Source: Hormiphora californensis
Lineage: Eukaryota; Ctenophora; Tentaculata; Cydippida; Pleurobrachiidae
Direction of reading: 5' to 3'
Assembly (NCBI GenBank): GCA_020137815.1
Contig: CM035353.1
Coordinates: 7,843,298 to 7,907,297, forward strand
Length of the DNA stretch: 64,000 nt
The notes beneath the pieces are model-generated. The model saw nothing but the letters and a program-made list of their open reading frames with translations. It had not been told where the DNA came from and did no database searches. Below are positions 59,085 to 64,000 of this stretch, piece by piece. Position 1 is the first letter of the stretch. Each line of letters begins with the position of its first letter. The position numbers and the translations under genes were made by a program.

Positions 59085-60480
59085 AGGTATGGATGATCAG
59101 GCAACTAGTAGCAGCGAGAACCTGCTGAAAACGTTTCAGTGATGAACAATCCTGATGGCCTCCACTTTTTTTCTGACGGGGTGAAAAGTTATCTTTGCAA
59201 GTTCCTACCAAAAGACCAATTAGAAGCATTAATCCAGCATGGATCCTGGATATTCTCCGTCCGAGTACATAGCTGGTAAACCAGGAGAATCATGGGTGAA
59301 TCCTCAGTTCCTGTGCAGTCGGCTGCACCATATGCAAAGGAGTCCGGACCCGACGACTTTGGCGGTTATATTTGAAGATATATAAAAATAAAACAATTCC
59401 AGGCCCTCATGGCCGATGGGGAGGTGAATCAGATACTAAACGTGCCGAAACTAGATCCAGGGTACAACACAGGAGAGCAGGCGGCATTAGTACTTTCAGC
59501 TGAGGACCGTTTGGGTTATGCATTTGCTCCACTTCTGCAACTAGCGGACTTGGACTTGCCAGATGCTCTGCGGAAGTCATTACGGTTAGCGACAGTGGCG
59601 ATCAGCCAGTGCACAGCACAGTTAAGACATATAAGGAGAGTCAGTGCCCTGGCAACCATACAAGGACGGAAGCGGCCAAGAAGACTCTGAGGGATGTATA
59701 CTCAACGGACTATGTTTTTCCAGAGCAAGATAGGTTATTTGGAGAAGGGTTTAGTGCTGCTGGAGAAAAAACTAAACCATCTGCAGCGAAAGCTCCAGCA
59801 GCCCCTGCCCAGAAGAAGTTCTATGTGCCCAAAAAACAACCTTATAAGAGGTACGGGTATTTCTGGGGGTGGGGCAACTATGTTTCGTTCTGGGAAGGGT
59901 ATAATGAGTAGTAACAGTAATAGCAAAATTGATGTAGAATTGAACAATATCCATAGGACCATAGATCCAATAACGTACCAGGGGCGAACACCCTTGGAGA
60001 GGGTCGCCCTAAGTGTAAAGTGAGCACCCTTCAGGAGGGGCTCAAAGAATCAAACTATCCCTTTCTCGGCCTGGCCCGTCACGGGCCAATATTTAATGAC
60101 CCGATTTATTACGTTACGACTATCTATGATTTTATTTTTATACATAGGAATATTTCAATTGGAATTTATCTATTCTAACTTTCCTTTGTACAGGACTAAA
60201 CATGAGACGATTTACCGGTACCTCCTAAGACTACTGAGCTGGACAGGCTGTTCCCAGCCATGGAGGAGCCAGAGAGCAGACCTCTTCCAGACGGCATCAA
60301 AACATACATCTCTAAGTTTCTAAAGTCCGTTCGAGGAGCTCATGAACGAAAATGGTGTGACCTTGGGGCCAGTGGACACACCCAAGTTTCCCCGGTTTCA
60401 CTCCCGGAGACTCAAACTGGACACGACGACTGGAACGGTCATTGAAGAAGAAAGAAGTATCCCCCCCCCCCCCCCCCAAT
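59085..60480 (+). pseudogene. Degenerate gag-like repeat fragment 3
   Basis: A 93-codon frame at 59,409-59,690 (NVPKLDPGYNTGEQAALVLS, DRLGYAFAPLLQLADLDLP) is followed in another frame by TLRDVYSTDYVFPEQDRLFG. A related piece (DTNLLLSVEERLAYAYGP) is at 63,270. The segment around 60,250 (LFPAMEEPESRPLPDGIKTY) recurs degraded at 59,155 and 60,598. The helical block resembles capsid-like proteins of tyrosine-recombinase retrotransposons, but this is only an impression. Confidence 0.45.
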
Positions 60481-61667
60481 AAAATAGTTGATTAGTTTAC
60501 ACCAAGCTCAAAATTCTCATTTGTTAAGAATATGGACATATTATTCGGTTACCTAACACTCATCTCTCAGGTGTCAGATGAACCAATGAATAACATCTTA
60601 ACCAATTGTTTCCGGCGATCCAGGAACCAGAAATAAGACAACTCCCGAATGGAGTCTGATCGTACCTGTCTAAGTTTTTGGATAAGATTTGAGACTCTGA
60701 GTCAGCGATCCCACATACCTTCGAAAAAAAGAGGATAGCCAATCGTAAGGAGAGGGCCCAACTGAGTCAAGAGAAACGGTTGGAGCGGCTCCATAAAGAC
60801 AGAGAAAGGAAAACTGGTACTCCATTTTCACGCATGCAAGAAGAAGGGAATTGGCTTTGACCAAACTCTCTCAAAATTTACCTACCATACCTACCACGAT
60901 ATAGACGCCTGGTGAATGTATAAAACTATAAAACCGCATATATAAAATATATTAGTTAAGTGCACTACAATGCTAAATAAACTCATGAATCCGCAATCTA
61001 CAATGCTAAATAAACTCATGAATCCGCTGCAGAAAGCTGGACGATGGAGGGACGAAGGAAGAGTTCCGACAACTTGAATTTAAAAAACATATAACGTAGG
61101 AATTCCATTGTCATACCCATTCAAAGGAACAGTTTGAGACCCTGATGTCAGAGGTGAGGTGCGATGATTCAAGGACTGAGCATCTGACCTTCTTGCAACA
61201 CAATTCCTGTATGATGAACAATCTTACACATGGGGAAGTTCAAAACGAATTCCAGAACAAGAAAACCCGAAGGGTAGACCCCTGTGATTCAATCTTCATT
61301 CTTCATGACTATCACAAATGATTAAAAACCCTAAAATTTGATTCATTTTGTGATTTTTTGGTTCGGCCACTGCACCCCCCAGAAATATCGGGTGGGCCCG
61401 AATCGACCATAAGGGTTATCTTTTATTTAGAATAAAAAGAGTGATAAATTTTTTAGTGTTCGATATTTCAGCTTAAATCCATGATCTCGTATTCCTACAT
61501 CATGTCGGAGTCAGGCTAATTCCTGTCGACGTCCTATCTATGGGGTGCGGTGTCATGAGGCTATACATGTCCATAACCGACAGCCACCGCCAATTCGGAA
61601 ATCTTCCTATATTTTCATCTTTCTATATTTCTACATTAATCTATCTTGAACTAAATCATTGTACATA
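60481..61667. pseudogene. Further degenerate repeat copies
   Basis: 60,560-60,910 repeats blocks of fragments 2 and 3 with stops. 61,040-61,125 (gacaacttgaatttaaaaaa) is duplicated directly at 63,505-63,590. The remainder is unassigned. Confidence 0.5.
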
Positions 61668-62843
61668 CAAGGTGGGCCACGGATTGTTGGTAGGGTAGCG
61701 AGTGTCCCGTCAAAACGGCGATAGGTTGCGAGAATAAAAATCATGGGAGCAATCTGGATCAATTTTTTGGTAAACTTTCCATAATTTTTTGTCAAAAATT
61801 TGAAAATTCATTTTTCATTCTTCATTCATCTCGTTCATTACTGAGTGAGCATCCTAATTTGCCATCATGGTGCTATTGTCTTTGGCTTGGAATTATCTTT
61901 TCCCCAATGAAAACACCATAAAATATTTGAAATTGAAAGCACCAGGTCACCGTTGCAGTTGAGAAAATGCTCAGCCAGATTTTGGCTCTTCCTTCGACTT
62001 TCAATGAGCGTACACGGATCCCTTTGTTCAGCTTTTCAAAATTTGGGGAAACATTGATATAAAAAAGACTTTGCTCACAAGAAAAATCAAGAGTCAAAAC
62101 TCAAAGTTCATTTCCATTTCAGGAACTTAACATCCTAAGTCATGAAAAGTTTGGGTTTTGTTGGCCTAGTCCACATGCTTCAAACTTGAGAAGATCTCTT
62201 AATATGGCCAAATAAATGTGTCAGGTATCAATCCGATCACATGGACACCCAAAAATAGCCCGGGACGGAAAACGCTACACACCTCTCTGGCATTGCAGAG
62301 CATAGGCCAAACAAAAACCAAACCTTTTCAGGACTTTAGGGATGTTAGTCCGTGAAAATGAGTGGAGAGAAACATACCAAAATGAAAAATGACTTTTGAG
62401 TTTGAACTTGATTTTCTGGTGAGCAAAGATTTTGTTTATCCAATGTCACCCAAATTTGAAAAAAGATTGAAAAAGGGATCGGGATACAGCTTAATTGAAA
62501 GTCGCAGAAGAGCCAACAAAAATCATGCATGAGCATTTTTCTCAAACTGCAAAGGTGACCTGGTGCTTCAATTTATTTGTATGGTGTACATTGGAAAGTA
62601 ATTCAAGCCAAAGGAAAAATAGCACCCATGATGGAAAATTAGGATTGCTCACATCATAAATGAAACGAGAAATGAATGGGAAGGACTGAAATAATGAATT
62701 TTCAAATTTTGGACAAACAAATTATGGAAAAAGTACCAAGAAAAGGTATCCAGCGTGCTCCCATGATTTTAGATTCTCGCAAAATCGCCGTTTGACGGGA
62801 CAATCGCTTAACCCTTACCAACAATCCGTGGCCCACCTTGTAT
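61668..62843. mobile_element. Foldback element, ~580-bp arms
   Basis: Ends CAAGGTGGGCCACGGATTGT and the complement, each beside TA. The arms diverge moderately and meet near 62,255. No gene. Confidence 0.85.
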
Positions 62844-63990
62844 ATGAATGCATGATATTCAGTCATCACATTATATAAAGTTAAAAGAACCTCATTTAAG
62901 GTAAGTAAAGACGATAATACATGTTGGAGGAAAACTATGTAACTGTTATTTCATATTGGCTGGATCTAACAATAATAACAAAATATCTCTGGCGAATCAA
63001 CACTGTCACACTGACAAAAATAGAAAAGCAAGGAGAGACTGGATAACCATCTCGTTTGAGTACAACCAGATGTTTGAGATTTCACCACCCATCTCCATTG
63101 AACAAGTGAGAAACAAATGGAGACATGTCTTTGGAGACAAGGCCGGCAGGCACAGAGAAGAAGGTGAGGGATTATAAATACATAAGACGCTAGCCTCTGC
63201 CTTACTGATAGCAAGTAATGTTTGGGAATGTCTGGTTGACGTCCCGAAGTTCGATCTCGGTTTTACCCCTTGGGGATGATACCAACCTGTTGTTGAGCGT
63301 AGAAGAACGCCTGGCTTACGCTTACGGTCCAATCCTTACTATTGCTGATTCCAGATTCTCTACCACTTCTTTACAACTTCTCACAGGAAAGGGTGATGGG
63401 GTAGGCGGTACTGTATCGGACAGCCACCCGAAAAAAGTATAAAATTATAAAAAACATATATAAAACATAAGTAAATTCACTACATCAAAGATAAAAACAC
63501 TGTTAAGTGGAGGGACGAAGGAAGAGCAGATTTCCGACAACTTGAATTTAAAAAACATATAACGTAGGAATTCCATTGTCATGCCTATTGGTAAAAAAGA
63601 AAGCCAACAAGGAACTTTTAAGGTTTTGAAGATGTTGGAATCACTCTCCAAGTCCATATACATGGACTTGGAGAGTGATTCCAACATCTTCAAAACCTTC
63701 CCGGTCATGGATGCAAATGTGGAACTTTGGCCATTTCCTTTCTGAGGAAACCCTTAAGAAGATGATTTTTGCATAAAAACTGAGAAGGCGAGCAAAGTCG
63801 TGCCGTGAATTTGCCAAGAAGTGGGGATTTAAAATGAATTTCAAGGTATAGAAATTCGTTAATTTAATGATTCAGTAATGAAAGATACTTTGACTATGAG
63901 TCAATCTTGGAAGACAATATCACACTTTAACAGGTGGGAACAAGAATGCACAGAGACTGTAGAAAACGTCATGTCAATCCACTCTCTAAC
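62844..63990 (+). pseudogene. Degenerate repeat copies at the right end
   Basis: Includes a piece related to 59,409 (63,235-63,345), the duplicated 80-bp block at 63,505, and the hairpin at 63,622-63,701. No intact gene; a larger element may continue beyond the window. Confidence 0.45.
63622..63701. repeat. Near-perfect 38-bp-arm hairpin
   Basis: aaggttttgaagatgttgg...aagtccat, a 4-base loop, then the exact complement. The right arm continues as an open frame (MDLESDSNIFKTFPVMDANV), so the left arm looks like an inverted duplicate of an exon start. Confidence 0.9.
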
Positions 63991-64000
63991 TTGTATCGTT

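Overview
This is nuclear DNA of an animal. The evidence is GT-AG introns in animal genes (COMMD2, KTI12, MEIG1), intronless replication-dependent histone genes ending in the SLBP-type stem-loop with a purine-rich downstream element, a eukaryotic tRNA-Ser without encoded CCA, and abundant MITE and foldback repeats. Short introns and closely spaced genes suit a marine invertebrate, perhaps a sponge, but the window alone does not settle the species.

Layout. (1) 1-14,200, gene-rich, all genes on the + strand: a rhodopsin-like GPCR, an omega-class glutathione transferase, an LPCAT3/MBOAT5-like acyltransferase, COMMD2 (4 exons), KTI12 (5 clear exons, last part uncertain) and a MEIG1-like gene (3 exons) whose first intron is almost wholly a ~3.15 kb, 44-bp minisatellite. 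(2) 14,877-30,300, histone cluster: tRNA-Ser(AGA), then H2A.X(-)/H2B(+), H2B(-)/H2A(+), H3(-)/H4(+) and H1(-), all with intact frames. A 4.28 kb transposon with a transposase gene sits between H3 and its promoter. (3) 30,300-43,000, nested foldback elements, MITEs and a LINE fragment. (4) 43,165-49,250, a reverse-order, broken mirror copy of the quintet: psi-H1, psi-H4, psi-H3, psi-H2A, psi-H2B. (5) 49,422-54,350, two adjacent palindromic insertions. (6) 54,351-64,000, the end of the mirror arm, a 5'-truncated H1 copy, foldbacks, and degenerate fragments of a repeated gag-like element plus a YqaJ-type nuclease fragment.

The large-scale structure is an inverted duplication: left arm about 20,060-32,845, right arm about 37,862-54,520, with a 5.0 kb spacer made of foldback elements. 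Each arm has its own insertions, and the other arm shows the corresponding empty site. The right arm carries many small indels, so either it is an old decaying duplicate or its consensus sequence is poor.

The most interesting signals are: a gene-specific second hairpin directly 5' of the canonical histone stem-loop in all seven intact histone genes; the transposon (14-bp inverted ends, 4-bp target duplication, 9 copies of a ~14-bp motif flanking its gene) that puts the H3 coding region 4.3 kb from its likely TATA box; and a minisatellite that has copied a 5' splice site about 70 times.
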